This document shows, one piece after another, positions 27,128 through 42,100 of a stretch of DNA of 64,000 nucleotides (its first letter is position 1; each line of letters begins with the position of its first letter). The notes beneath the pieces are model-generated. The model was not told the DNA's origin and made no database searches. It saw only the letters and a program-made list of their open reading frames with translations. The translations under genes were made by a program, and so were the position numbers. The DNA comes from Paralichthys olivaceus (taxonomy: Eukaryota; Chordata; Actinopteri; Pleuronectiformes; Paralichthyidae). The stretch is from contig NC_091095.1 in assembly GCF_024713975.1 (NCBI RefSeq), forward strand, positions 1,504,001 to 1,568,000. Direction: 5' to 3'.

Positions 27128-27780
27128 CAGATTCGTCCAACACGTCCTCACAATGCAGAGACGTCCTCAATAAGCTGGAATCGGAAATTAACAAGAAGGA
27201 AACATTACCAGCCTCATTATGCAAATCTGCAATATACAGACTCGCCTGCTTATTAAACTATTAAATTATGTAAATGAAGACGGACGACATGACAGCTCCC
27301 GAATCCCACAGAGCACCGCGGTAACACCCAGCCACAGATCTTCAGTCTGTCTGTACGACACCAACTGTGTTGGGAGTAAAAATATGTTTTATACACCATG
27401 CCGAGGAGAAATACTACACTACCCACAATCCTCAGGTGGAGCAGTAATGTCTCTGATTGGTGGAGCTCGCTGTTACCATGGAAATGTTGACCACAACTGT
27501 AGAAGTCATGTGGGTTGGGATCGGATCGCGGTGACTCATGGACGCTGTGATTGATTCAAGGGTCAGTGAGTCCAATAATTTAAGTTACTACACTTTATGA
27601 AATACTTTATACAAAGACACAAGTACAGTGTGTTACAACACAACGAGGTCCGATTCAAGAGGACGCAGATGAGACCGTGATGAGATCGTTCGCAATGGTT
27701 GATGGGATACGTAGTTCCTTTTTTTAATGGTCACGATTCATCTCGTTCAACCTCCAGGATTCAAACTCTTAAACGTCAGT

Positions 27781-27992
27781 GGAGAACTGTGGCTCCTGCA
27801 GGAGAGCTGTGGCTCCTGCAGCAGAACTGTGGCTCCTGCAGGAGAGCTGTGGCTCCTGCAGGAGAGCTGTGGCTCCTGCAGCAGAACTGTGGCTCCTGCA
27901 GGAGAGCTGTGGCTCCTGCAGGAGAGCTGTGGCTCCTGCAGCAGAACTGTGGCTCCTGCAGGAGAGCTGTGGCTCCTGCAGCAGAGCTGTGG
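27781..27992. repeat. 20-bp minisatellite with 60-bp higher-order period
   Basis: Ten full copies plus a partial copy of a 20-bp unit (type GGAGAGCTGTGGCTCCTGCA). Units alternate in a fixed order of two GGAGAGCT variants and one GCAGAACT variant, so the array has a near-perfect 60-bp period; 27841-27900 and 27901-27960 are identical. It keeps several overlapping reading frames open on both strands, which produces spurious Cys/Gly/Ser-rich open frames. Confidence 0.95.
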
Positions 27993-29411
27993 ATGGAAGT
28001 GTTCCTCTCTGTTGAAGACGCTGGGTGAGATGTGAGCGGCCTCGTTGCAGTGATTTGTTTGTGATTGAAGCAGCTTTGACAGAAGCATCATGATAAACTG
28101 ATGTAAACACATTTTACCATCAATCATTTCATTCATTTCTATCAGGTCGATGAAAAGTCCATTTCTTGTTGAATTCTCCAGCAGCTGAACTGAAATAACC
28201 TTTTGAACCAGCAGCAGGATAAATTCCCACTGGGCTGATTTTCTGTTGTCAGACTTCACACCATCGGTGAAGTCTCACAGTGGAACAGCATCACGTCCTG
28301 TTGAGGCTCCGGAGGGAGAGACGAGCGGTTTTTCTTTCTCCTCTGTTCTTTCACAACATCCTGTAAATGTCCTGTGACATTTCAGACGACACGGCTGGTT
28401 CGTCTCTGCCCACTTCTCCAGATTTACCACAGGTCATGAACAACAGTGATCGGTCAGGGTTCAACATGTGGTCTGACACGTGTCGGCCAATCACAGCAGG
28501 GTTTAAACACAACCTGATCTCAGGTCAGTATCAAGTTAATTTACTTATAGAGTTGATTATTGATTATTGATTTTTGAATGTTGAACTCTTGAACAATCAA
28601 AGCTACGAGAAGGTGATGTCTGTTTTTCTTTTTATGTTAAGAAAGAAACCGTCCTCTGCATCTGTGACGGCAGAATCCCTGAAGGCCGCGGTGTCGTCCG
28701 CGGTGACTCACGGACGCTGTGATTGATTTAAGGGTCAGTGAGTCCAATACATTTCCTCTGGACTGATCTCTGAGCGGCTGATGTGATCTTAATTGAGTCT
28801 GGTCCAGATTCCCAGGGAAAAAACAGGAGGAGGAGAGAGATGGCGTCTTCAGAGGTACAGAGATAAGTGACATCTCTGTTATCTGTGGTTCACTGTCCAC
28901 TCCGTCTAATGGAAGAAAATAACCTGGACGGTTTTCTGTGACCGGGCTGGACGGCAACAACAACATTGTTCTTCTCGAGCGAGATGAAGATTTGACAGGA
29001 GTCTGTGAGTGTTTTACCACTTTTGCAGTTATAATCTTTTTTCTTGATTAGTGTGCTGGATAAAACAGTTTGAGTTGATCAGAAGTTTGGGGCCCTGCAG
29101 GCAGAGGCCCCCCTTTTGGCTCTGGGGCCCCAGCTTTGACCGAGCGACCACCACATGAGCATAAACAGAAAAGTGTGAGAAAATGGATGATGTCGTTCAT
29201 CAGAGTCAGATTTAGAGCTGCAGTCTCTTTTTAGTTTATTGATAAATTAATGTTTCACCAAACCTCAATTGAAATCAAGTTTTCATTTGATTAAAATGAA
29301 AGAAAAGCTCCTGAGAACCAAACTCTCCTTCATCTTTCTCTGCCAGGATTCATTTCAAGTCTCATCAGCATCTGATTTCGTTAAAATCACCCACTGGGCT
29401 CGAATGAAGAC

Positions 29412-32483
<3,072 letters not shown>

Positions 32484-35400
32484 CCCTGACCCTCTGACTT
32501 TTGCCTGAGAGAAAAACAACGCAGCGCATTTGCTTTGGATTTGTTGTTGGAGTGGAATCACAAGTGCGTCATGAATCAAAGTCTGTCCGCTGTTTCATCA
32601 CCTGCAGGTGTCGAGGCCTCAAGGGACGTTGAACTGTGAAGCTGCTGGAACTTTGGAGGCTTCAGCTGCAGGAGTTTGGACTCGATGACTGTGGAGGAAA
32701 GCTGCAGCTTTTATTGGACAAACGGTTTGAGGAAAAACTATGTTCTTGTCCTCATCGCAGTATTTTCACAGCTTTAACGTGAACATACTCAGTTCACTGC
32801 ATCCACCCCCACATGATGACGCTACACGTGCAATCAGTGTTGGGTCAGATTACATTGAGATGAATGACTGAATGCAAATTATAAGGCAATGTTTGTTATA
32901 ACTAATGTAATCCATTATGATTACAAATAATATGATCTGATTACTTCTGAATCAAATACTGGAAAAAATGCACCTTTAAGAAAATGGAAAATTCACAAAT
33001 GTCCACAGATATTCTCTTGAAACTTCTCAAAACGTTTTCAGTGCAATAAAATGCATTTTGCATGTTTAGCATTTATATGTTGGCTAACGAGCTAAACTTC
33101 CAGCTGTGGCAGATGCTGAACTGGTTTCTACTAAATTCAAGCTAAAGTAGAAAAAATAAAACCCATCCCACATTTCGTTTTGTGCAACATTAACTCGTCA
33201 ACTGTGAAGGAAACTTTTTTCTGTTTCTTCAGATTTGACGTTAACTTCTTTGCAGATGAAAACTTCATTTATGTCTCAAACAAGCGGCTCTGGTACAAAC
33301 TTGTGTTGCAAACTTTTTAAGTCAGAACATGTTTACAGGAATGGAGTCGTGAACCTTTAATCGGCCACAAGGTGGAGCACTTGTCTGAGAGACGTGATGG
33401 AAACGTTTCATATTTTAATTACATCAGTAAAAAGTAATCATGTAATCCTCGACAATGTAACTGTAATTTAATAATTTATTTTTACTCTATAATCTGGACT
33501 ATAGCTGATTATTTTCATAACCTGACGAGGTAATCAACTCATTCGTTACTACCTAACCCAGTAAACAGTACACGTGGGTCAGTGTTTATTGTGATACTGC
33601 TGATACAAACACTTCACGTCAGTAAAATAACATCAACAACCTTTTATTTATTATTTTATCATTTTGTTTGATGTTGCGACACAATATTATACTAAAACAC
33701 ATCAAATGACACAGGAAGTATAAACACTGTCAACTTATGAGGTCACAAAACTTGGTGGCAAATAAATTCACGTTAATAAATCAAACCGAAGCGTTTTGTA
33801 GTTTCATGTTAGGAGCTTGATGTGAACATTAAAGCTCCACTCTCACCTGAGTGCAGAGGTTCAGCATGAAAAGCCATCGGTGGTGTAATCTCAGTTGTTA
33901 AAGGTTTGTGATTTCTATGATATCCACGACTCTGGTGAAATATCTGAACATCACCTCTGAAGATTCAGTGTTGATTTAACACGAATGAGCTTTTTGTCAA
34001 AGCCTTTGTTTACCTGTGTTACCTCAAAGGGCTACGTGCTGCGGACCAGTCTGTGCACACTGCGTCATCATTCTCACAGCTACTGGAAACTGTGCATTCA
34101 TGCAGGAGGACGAGTTGAAGTGTTTTTTCATCAAACTGATGCCGTCAATCACTTCCCTTCTAATAAACAGTCATGAGAAAAACTATTAATTCCTCGTTTG
34201 TTATTTTCATGTACGTCAGTAACTTACCTCTGTGTATCTGCACGTTTTCTTTCACCCAGACGCAGTTCGACTCTTAATAGTTCCTGTTCTGTGAAGTACC
34301 GATATTCAAGCTCAACTAATTGAGATTGAGCGTCAGCTGTCAATCGTGACGTCTCAGCCAGTTTTCATATCATCGAATAACTTAAACCAAACTTATCAGA
34401 AACACGAACAAACATCAGTGTGATGAGAACTTCTGACAGTGACACTTTTAGGAGGTGTCATGGAGTCAGAGTCGATGGTTTTGGCCTTTTCATTTCTATG
34501 AAAATAAAATAAATATGTTCAGTCTTATTCCCTCAAACTAAAACAAATGGTAAAAAGTTTGAACATACACTAAATCATGTGGTTTATTTAGACTCATTCA
34601 ACTTTTCTGACTAGTTTTCTTCACCTCTATTAAAATTCACAGGAACAGTGAAGGTCAGTGCGGAACAGCAGAATACAAATGTTGTTCCAGTGGTGACCTC
34701 CTGAGGCAGTGAAGCATTAACATGACATTTCCCGACGCCACACACCCGAGGAGAAACACTGACCCACGGCTTCAAAGTTTTATTATGAAACCCACAAAAC
34801 CCAGAGATGGACCTGGTGGAACGTGACCTTGAGGATTCCTGCTGCAGTGAGTGTGTGTTTTTCACCCCCCCCCCTCTGCAACCTCACAGTCTCAGAGGTT
34901 CTTCAACACCGAGACCCACTGCTGTGAAGATGCAGAGGAAATACTAATGAGCCACCAACACGGCTCACGGGTTCAATACCGTGGAAGTGGAGGGAGGACG
35001 TCTGTGACATTACAGCAGCAGAACATGTTGATGGAAGTCTTTTCCTCCACGTCGTAAAGACGGACGACATGTCTCCTCTTCCTCCCTCTATCCAGAAATG
35101 AAGCCAAAATATCCCGGATGCAACATTTTCAGTCGTCCTGTCTTCTGAGGACAAACTCCAGCATGTTGCCCACGCTGCCGAGCGGAGCTGTTGCCTGTCA
35201 GCCGACCCTCCCGTTAAAAAGGTGCATGACACAGGGGCTAATGAACAGGCCGCGAGGATTGCCGGGGACATGCCCAACCCGGTAACCATCTGTTCCAAAG
35301 TCCCTCCTCAGGCTCGCTCGATGAGACCTGTCACCCCGGCAGCATCGTCTCACGGGCTGAGTCCTTACTTGCTGTCTTCGGCCTCCGTGGCCTCCACACA

Positions 35401-35730
35401 GGCCCTCAGCATCCAGCAGATACTTTGGGGCTTTGTCTCAGCTGAAGGGCCTTAATTGCCCACCAACCCCAGCTTCGATGGCTACAACCACATTAATGAA
35501 TATTAATCACGTCTGGAGAACGTCTGTCCCTTTTCATAACGTCCTATTTTTCTTATCAACTATCTAAACTAAATCAAATGTGTCCGTGCTCATTCTCTCC
35601 TCATTTTCTGTACTTTGTGATTAATTCGATCAACAAATGATCCAGAAAACCGAAGCTTTTCTCCTGTTCAGCCTCGTGAAATGTTCATTGTTGCTGTGTG
35701 ACTGTCGGGGAGACATTTCTCACAGTGACA

Positions 35731-35734
<4 letters not shown>

Positions 35735-35767
<33 letters not shown>
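35735..35767. repeat. (GA)n microsatellite
   Basis: An uninterrupted AG dinucleotide run. Confidence 0.95.
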
Positions 35768-35769
<2 letters not shown>

Positions 35770-37273
35770 AAAGCACACAAGGTGATGGATGGTTTGAAAA
35801 TGTCACTCGGCCTCGTACACCAGCGGAGCTCCGTGTTAATGCGAGCAGCCAGAGAGAAAAGTTTGATGGTGCAAACTCTCCCGGTTCAAACGATGGAGGC
35901 ATCGTAACCTTGTGTTGATTCTCAGTAAACTTTACATCAATGAACATGAAGCATTTTCATTCACATCCAGTAAATCTGACTTTCGCTTTAGCCGCTGCAG
36001 ATTAAGACTCTGACCTCCAGAGGAAACAACCTGAGGATTAAAGTTTGGTTCTGCTGAGTTTCAGAGGAGGAGGCAATATAAATCTTTACTAATTCTGTTT
36101 GTTATATTCATTAAATCATAATTTCTTAGACAATCTTCATAGAAAAGTGTTTAATGATCCAAACTGTGTAGTAACTGTAAGTTATATTGTAAATGACAGT
36201 CGGAATGTCAAAGCCCTATGAGACTAATTGTGATTTGTGAATATCTGCTGTACAAGTGAGATTAGATTGAAAGACGGAGAGATGTTTATCTCAGTGTAGA
36301 AGGTCAGTGTGATATTCACTGTGTGATAGTGCCCTGAAGTGGCCAAACAGCAGAACAACGGCAGAGACCGTCTGATATTCAAAGAGTTCATTTGATTTTC
36401 AGAAATTTCTAGTTTTCCGTTGCAAATTGATTTCTGTGTCAATACACCGACCCACAACGTACACCAGTAATTTCACTGCCTTGTTTCACATGTTTTATCG
36501 AGAGACAAGTAAAAGTCCAGCACTGGAAATGTTACAAAAGCAAGTGCTGCTGTCGTCTTGCATTAATGTTCTCTCTACCTCTTCTCTTTCAAGTTTCTCT
36601 TCATCTTAAGCTCCCCGGAATCAACCCAAGTCTACCCACTGCTAATTAATCTCCCCACACAGGATCTCCGTCCTGACATAATCCCTGTAGGTGAGTGGTC
36701 TTTCTCCTCCGAGCTGAGCGGCTGCCTGCAGGACACAGTCACAGATACACACAGATATAATTAACGGGCTGGACGGGGACAGGAGGAGCTGCCATATGGA
36801 CATGTGGTCTGACAAATTGAGAGGCAGCGATGGGGACGAGAACCAACCTCTGTTTGAAAGCAACAAAACAGCGAGGAGGTCGGGTCATTTCATTATGTCC
36901 TCACCATCCTGGAACAATGTGCTTCTGTCCACTGTCGTGGAACCAAGATAAATTGGATCAGGATGAATTAGTTTAGATGAGGATGCTGCGAACGTCTGGT
37001 AAAAAAAACCAAAGTGCTGAGACAGTGAAGAAGTGAGGCCGAGTCTTGCTGAGCAAAATGATGCAAATGGTGACATCGTAAAGGAAACAGAGAAGAATGA
37101 TGATGACGTTCATCTCGACAGACAGTCGGGACCTTAGAGAGACGCCAGGCCGCCGTGAGGCCAACGAGTTTGTTTTTATGACAAAGTTGTTGATCAAGCA
37201 CTGTGTACACTTTTAAACTTCTCAGATAATTCATTATAGATAGGCCAGGACACAAACAGAGAGAATAGTAAAG

Positions 37274-37277
<4 letters not shown>

Positions 37278-37312
<35 letters not shown>
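37278..37312. repeat. (AT)n microsatellite followed by a T run
   Basis: An AT dinucleotide run of about 35 bp followed by 12 or more T. Confidence 0.95.
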
Positions 37313-37321
<9 letters not shown>

Positions 37322-37625
37322 TTTGTGACTCTGTACTGAACTCTGTACATACTGTATACCGCCACACAATGCTACAATCAGTATTTTGTTATATATTATA
37401 ATATACCAATTGCAGGAGCCATTTTTTTTTTGAGAATTTATACTTTTACTTACTCAAAGTGTAATTTAGTGATAGTACTACTGACTTTTTGATTTTGTTT
37501 AAAGAATTTCTACTACAGTATTTTTATATCAAGACATTTTACATTTCATTGTTAATGAAATGTAAAATGTTTTAATAAAGTTATTTTTGAAGAAATTCCA
37601 ATAAGTGCTTTTTACGATTTTTCAA

Positions 37626-38345
37626 TTATTATTATTATTAGTGGTGGTAGTATTAGTATTATTACTGTTATTTTTATATTATTATTATTATAAGTATTAC
37701 TATTGTTATTATTAGTAGTGGTAGTATTAGTATTATTACTGTTATTTTTATATTATTATTATTATAAGTATTACTATTGTTATTATTAGTAGTGGTAGTA
37801 TTAGTATTATTACTGTTATTTTTATATTATTATTATTAGTAGTAGTATTACTATTGTTATTATTAGTAGTGGTAGTATTAGTATTATTACTGTTATTTGT
37901 ATATTATTATTAGTAGTAGTAGTATTACTATTGTTATTATTAGTAGTGGTAGCATTAGTATTATTACTGTTATTTTTATATTATTATTATTAGTAGTAGT
38001 ATTACTATTGTTATTATTAATAGTGGTAGTATTAGTATTATTACTGTTATGTTTATATTATTATTATTAGTAGTAGTATTACTATTGTTATTATTAGTAG
38101 TGGTAGTATTAGTATTATTACTGTTATTTGTATATTATTATTATTAGTAGTATTACTATTGTTATTATTAGTAGTGGTAGTATTAGTATTATTACTGTTA
38201 TTTGTATATTATTATTAGTAGTAGTATTACTATTGTTATTATTAGTAGTGGTAGTATTAGTATTATTACTGTTATTTTTATATTTTTATTAGTAGTAGTA
38301 GTAGTAGTATTACTATTGTTATTATTAGTAGTGGTAGTATGAGTA
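37626..38345. repeat. Nine-copy AT-rich minisatellite, unit about 71-80 bp
   Basis: The landmark ATTACTGTTATTT recurs nine times (near 37664, 37737, 37813, 37888, 37967, 38041, 38118, 38197 and 38268). Each unit is built from TTA, GTA and GTG trinucleotides. Length differences come from gain or loss of TTA and GTA triplets, so the array is a VNTR made from an older trinucleotide repeat. Confidence 0.9.
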
Positions 38346-38499
38346 TAAGTAATTGTAATAATATTTTTAGTAGTATTAGTACAAGTAGTAATATATCCAG
38401 TGTTGTAGTTTTTAACGTAATTTGCGTAAAGTACGTTATAATTCGTATTCGTCCACTCACGAGCCACGACCCTGACGTCGTCATAGCAACAACCCGCTG

Positions 38500-38872
38500 A
38501 GTGGGGGGGGGGGGGGGGGACGCCTTGAGCGCCTCCTCATTGGTCGGCTTCGTCCGTCGCTCGGCCCCTAATCCTCCCTCTGATTCGTCCATTCTACTGT
38601 CGCTCTGAAACACTGACACGTGATTGGCTGGGGTCAACTCCAGTGACCCGCCTCAGCGAATAAGCTTCAGCTGCTGCAGAGACGAGGAGGAGGAGGAGGA
38701 GGAGGAGGACCAGGAGGAGGAGGAGGAGGACCCAGGGTTATGAGGAGAAGAAGAAGAAGAAGGAGAAGCTGCAGGTTGTTTTTCTTAACTTTCTTCTCCT
38801 GTGGGTGGAATTCACACGAAGCGGACCAGAGGACTATGTAGGAGGGGTTCGAACCCCCGGCGCTTCTTCGTG
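38500..38872 (+). promoter_or_regulatory. Probable rhpn1 promoter and 5' UTR
   Basis: Just upstream of the rhpn1 ATG are a run of about 18 G at 38502-38519, an ATTGG (inverted CCAAT) at about 38539, a second GATTGG at about 38623, and a polypurine GGA/GAA tract at 38680-38770. This composition suits a TATA-less promoter and a purine-rich leader. The transcription start is not defined by the sequence alone. Confidence 0.35.
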
Positions 38873-39066
38873 ATGGAGGAACCTGCGACCAGGCGAGTTC
38901 CTCTGCAGCTGCAGTCTGAGAGAACGAGGCTCCTGACGGAGACTGAGTCTGAAACATGTTCGTGTCTCCGCAGAGAGGCCGACGTGACGCTGTCACACGG
39001 AAACTCAGACGATGAGCTGCCGCTGACGTTACCGACAGAGGGCAGCATCCGGAAGGTGAGACACCT

Positions 39067-39138
<72 letters not shown>

Positions 39139-42100
39139 TCTACTCACCACTAGAAGTTGTACTTGTATCTCGCAAAGATAGAAGTACAACTTAACACACA
39201 CCGACCTTAACTTAAATCTGCACTTTAAGCCTTAAAGGTTAAAGGTACAGTGTGTAGAATTTAGTGACATCTAGTGGTGGAGTGTCATGTTGCAGCTGAA
39301 CATCCCTCCCCTCCCCCTCTCCTTACAAACATGACAGAGAACCTGTGGCAGCTTCAGTTGTTATAAAAAGTCAAAAGGTGTTTAGTTTGTGGCGGCCTCC
39401 GTAGAGAGGACTCAAATATAAGTATTTAAATATGAAGTATGTAAATATAAAGTATTTAAATATAAAATGTCTTTTCTGGGGTAAAGAGAGGGAACAGCTC
39501 TAGTTTTTGCGATCAGGTTGGGGCGGCACGGTGGTGCAGCGGTTAGCACTGTGTGTGCGGAGTCCAAACACATGCATAGGTTAATTGGAGACTCTTAATT
39601 GGCCGTAGGTTTGAAAGGTTGTTCCATGTCTGTTGTTGTGTTGGCTCTGAAACACACTGACAGTCTGTCATTTACCCACATTCTGTCCAGGGTTGACTGG
39701 AAACAGATTTAATTATGTCCGGTTGGTTCTTTGAATTACTTTAAGATTCGAAAAACATGGATGATAATAAATATCGATCACCGACGTGGTGCCCTGAAGC
39801 AAGGCACTTCACCTTCTGCTGCTGGACTGTGAAGGTAACTGTGGTCGTAACAGTCTGGTTGTGTTCGTGTGAGTCGTGAGCTCAGACTCTGGCTGCACAG
39901 ATGTCGAGCAGCCTCCGTCCTCCTGACCTCCTGATGGTGGAGCAGAGGTGGGAGCTTGGCCGGACGCCTAATCCACGCAGGCACCCTGAGGATTACTTGA
40001 CGTGTGCGTGCTAAACAAACACCTTAACTGGGTGAGAGGGGACGAGGACGATAAAGAGAGAACCAGTGTGAGAAAGTGATAAACGTCCATTTACTGAACA
40101 AACTGTCTCTTGCCGAGAGGGAGAAGTTGAGGGAAGGAGGCTGCGGGGATAAGGAAAGGGAGTGATCGGAGTGTTTACAGTACAGCTGCTCCATCTGTCA
40201 TGTTACTGTACATGTGTGTTTAAGTGTGGTGCAGCGTGTGATCGATTTCCTGTGAGCAGATTGTAACAGGCAGCTGTGGGGAAGCTGTTTAGTTGCTGTT
40301 GGCTGATTTTAAGAGGCCTTTAAATCTTCAGGCAGATAAACGGCTCGGACATATTACCAGGTTCCTTTTCAGCTAAACATGTGTGTCCTGGAGCGACCTG
40401 ACGGCGAGGGCACGTACCACATGTGTTCATGAATACGCCTCGAGCAGCAGGTCCCTGGTTTCAGTCCTGGCCAGGGGAACATCTACTGTGAGTGTCTCAC
40501 TTACTTTAAAATATACTGCAAACTAAAAACGTGAAAACCTGCAGTGGTGGAGGTTCTGTTCTTTCTGTGCCATATCAGATTATTTCCTTCTTCAGTATCC
40601 GTGACGCTCTCCCATCTTCAGCTACTCTACTTCTGTGACAGAATCTTTTACACACTGTGACCATGAAGTACTTGTCTCTGGTAGTTTTATGTCCTGTCTG
40701 TATTTCTACCAAAAAATATCCAATAAGCTGCGATAGATTCCCTGTTCTGTGTATTTCTGGGGAACATGTAGATATGACATCTTATTCCAATGCAGTCAGT
40801 TATAAACATTTTAAAAATACCCTCGACAAGAAAGGAACAAAGAACCAAAACAATCCCATAATTTAACATTGACTGAATCACTTGTTATTTAGGGACTGGA
40901 CTTGTGTTGTTGGATGGGACGTCCAAAAACATCACTAACATGTCGTCGTCATTACTAATCCGGACGTCCAGACTTAAATGAACCTTAATGTGTTGCAATG
41001 TGTCGCTGTAACTCATTTAATTAATTAATTTCTTCTTCAATCAATCCTCAGGGATGCGACCCTTTCACCCAGACTCAGCGCAGCAAACTGCAGCACAGAC
41101 GAGCTCGCATCAACCAGCAGATCAACAAGGAGATGCTCATGAGAGCAGGAGCAGAGAATCTGTTCAGGTAAGGCGGCTGGTTTTCTTCCTGCAGTAAATG
41201 ATTCACCACCATTCACCAGAACGTATGTAGCGTTAGAATCATATCTTCACCAGCTAGATCTCTGCAGCACAAGTAGAGTTGCATTCTCAGATTTTCCTTC
41301 GATTTGCTACCGTGGTGTCATTTCTTGTGACATCACTGATATTAAGATGGACCCATTCTTCATGGTGCTCCTCTAGAATTGAAAGTCTCTCTGAGATGTG
41401 GTGATGGATGCTGTTCACATCTCTGCTGTGTCGGCCGGTTGCTTTTTGTAAACGTGTTGGCTCTGTCACATTTGTGGGAAAAGGTCAGAGATCACTGCCT
41501 CCCCCCAAAAACACACACACACACACACACACATTAACACACACAGGCAAGCCCCACACAGTTTTATGGCTCTGTTTGTGTTCACTGTGTGTAAACGTGT
41601 GTGTTTATGTGTCTGTCTCTTCTCTCATTTCAGTACTTTTTTAAGAATCATGAATAACAATATTAAACCCTGCATTCTTTAGCACTACGAGTGCCAGCAG
41701 GGAAAATCACAGTGAGCTGAACTGAGCTGAACTGAGCTGAGCTGGCTCTGTGCTTCAGAAGCAGCGGGCTGTCATTCACACAGCGTGCTGGAGTTTTATT
41801 GGTGGAGAAATGAAAAAAGAAGTGGTGGCAGAACATCAAAGTGTTCTCTCTGAGAACATTAACATCATCTTTATCCTCTCCAGCTTCTCCCTGTCTCTCT
41901 CCGTGCCCTCGCTGTTCCTTCTTTCCTCTTAACTACCTCTCGGGCTGTTTGTTAATCCCCTCGGAGGCAGATGACTGAAGAGATGGTGGAAAACTGTACA
42001 TTTAATATATGTGCACACGTCTGCTCTATATACACCGTTTGCTGTGGCGGGTTTGAGATCATTGGCGGCGTGAATAGGCCGATGTGCAGAAGTGTGAGAA

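Larger units (their letters stand above)
17734..29411. other. Gene-free interval of 11.7 kb
   Basis: I see no exon chain on either strand here. Open frames such as 18708-19193 (+) and 23906-24283 (-) lack recognisable domains and splice partners. The interval contains a GT repeat at 21427-21459, a CA repeat at 27090-27124, a minisatellite at 27781-27992 and a duplicated segment of about 50 bp (27527/28697). Several low-divergence-looking, AT-core stretches (about 22260-22450, 23930-24260, 25600-25720, 26040-26150) have the look of conserved non-coding elements, but that needs alignment to other fish. Confidence 0.5.
32484..38872. other. Gene-free interval between the membrane-protein gene and rhpn1
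   Basis: No exon chain is visible. Contents: the presumed 3' UTR at the start, a GA repeat at 35735-35767, a GC-rich stretch at 35140-35510 with paired homeodomain-type TAATTG and ATTAATGAATATTAAT cores, an AT repeat at 37278-37312, the minisatellite at 37626-38345, a G-run at 38502-38519, and the rhpn1 upstream region. Confidence 0.5.

Noticed and set aside
27699..28259. Several Cys/Gly/Ser-rich open frames on both strands
   Set aside because: They are created by the 20-bp minisatellite, overlap one another, and lack splice or domain support.
37969..38637. Thr/Asn/Ile-rich minus-strand open frames
   Set aside because: Products of the TTA/GTA minisatellite; no splice or domain evidence.
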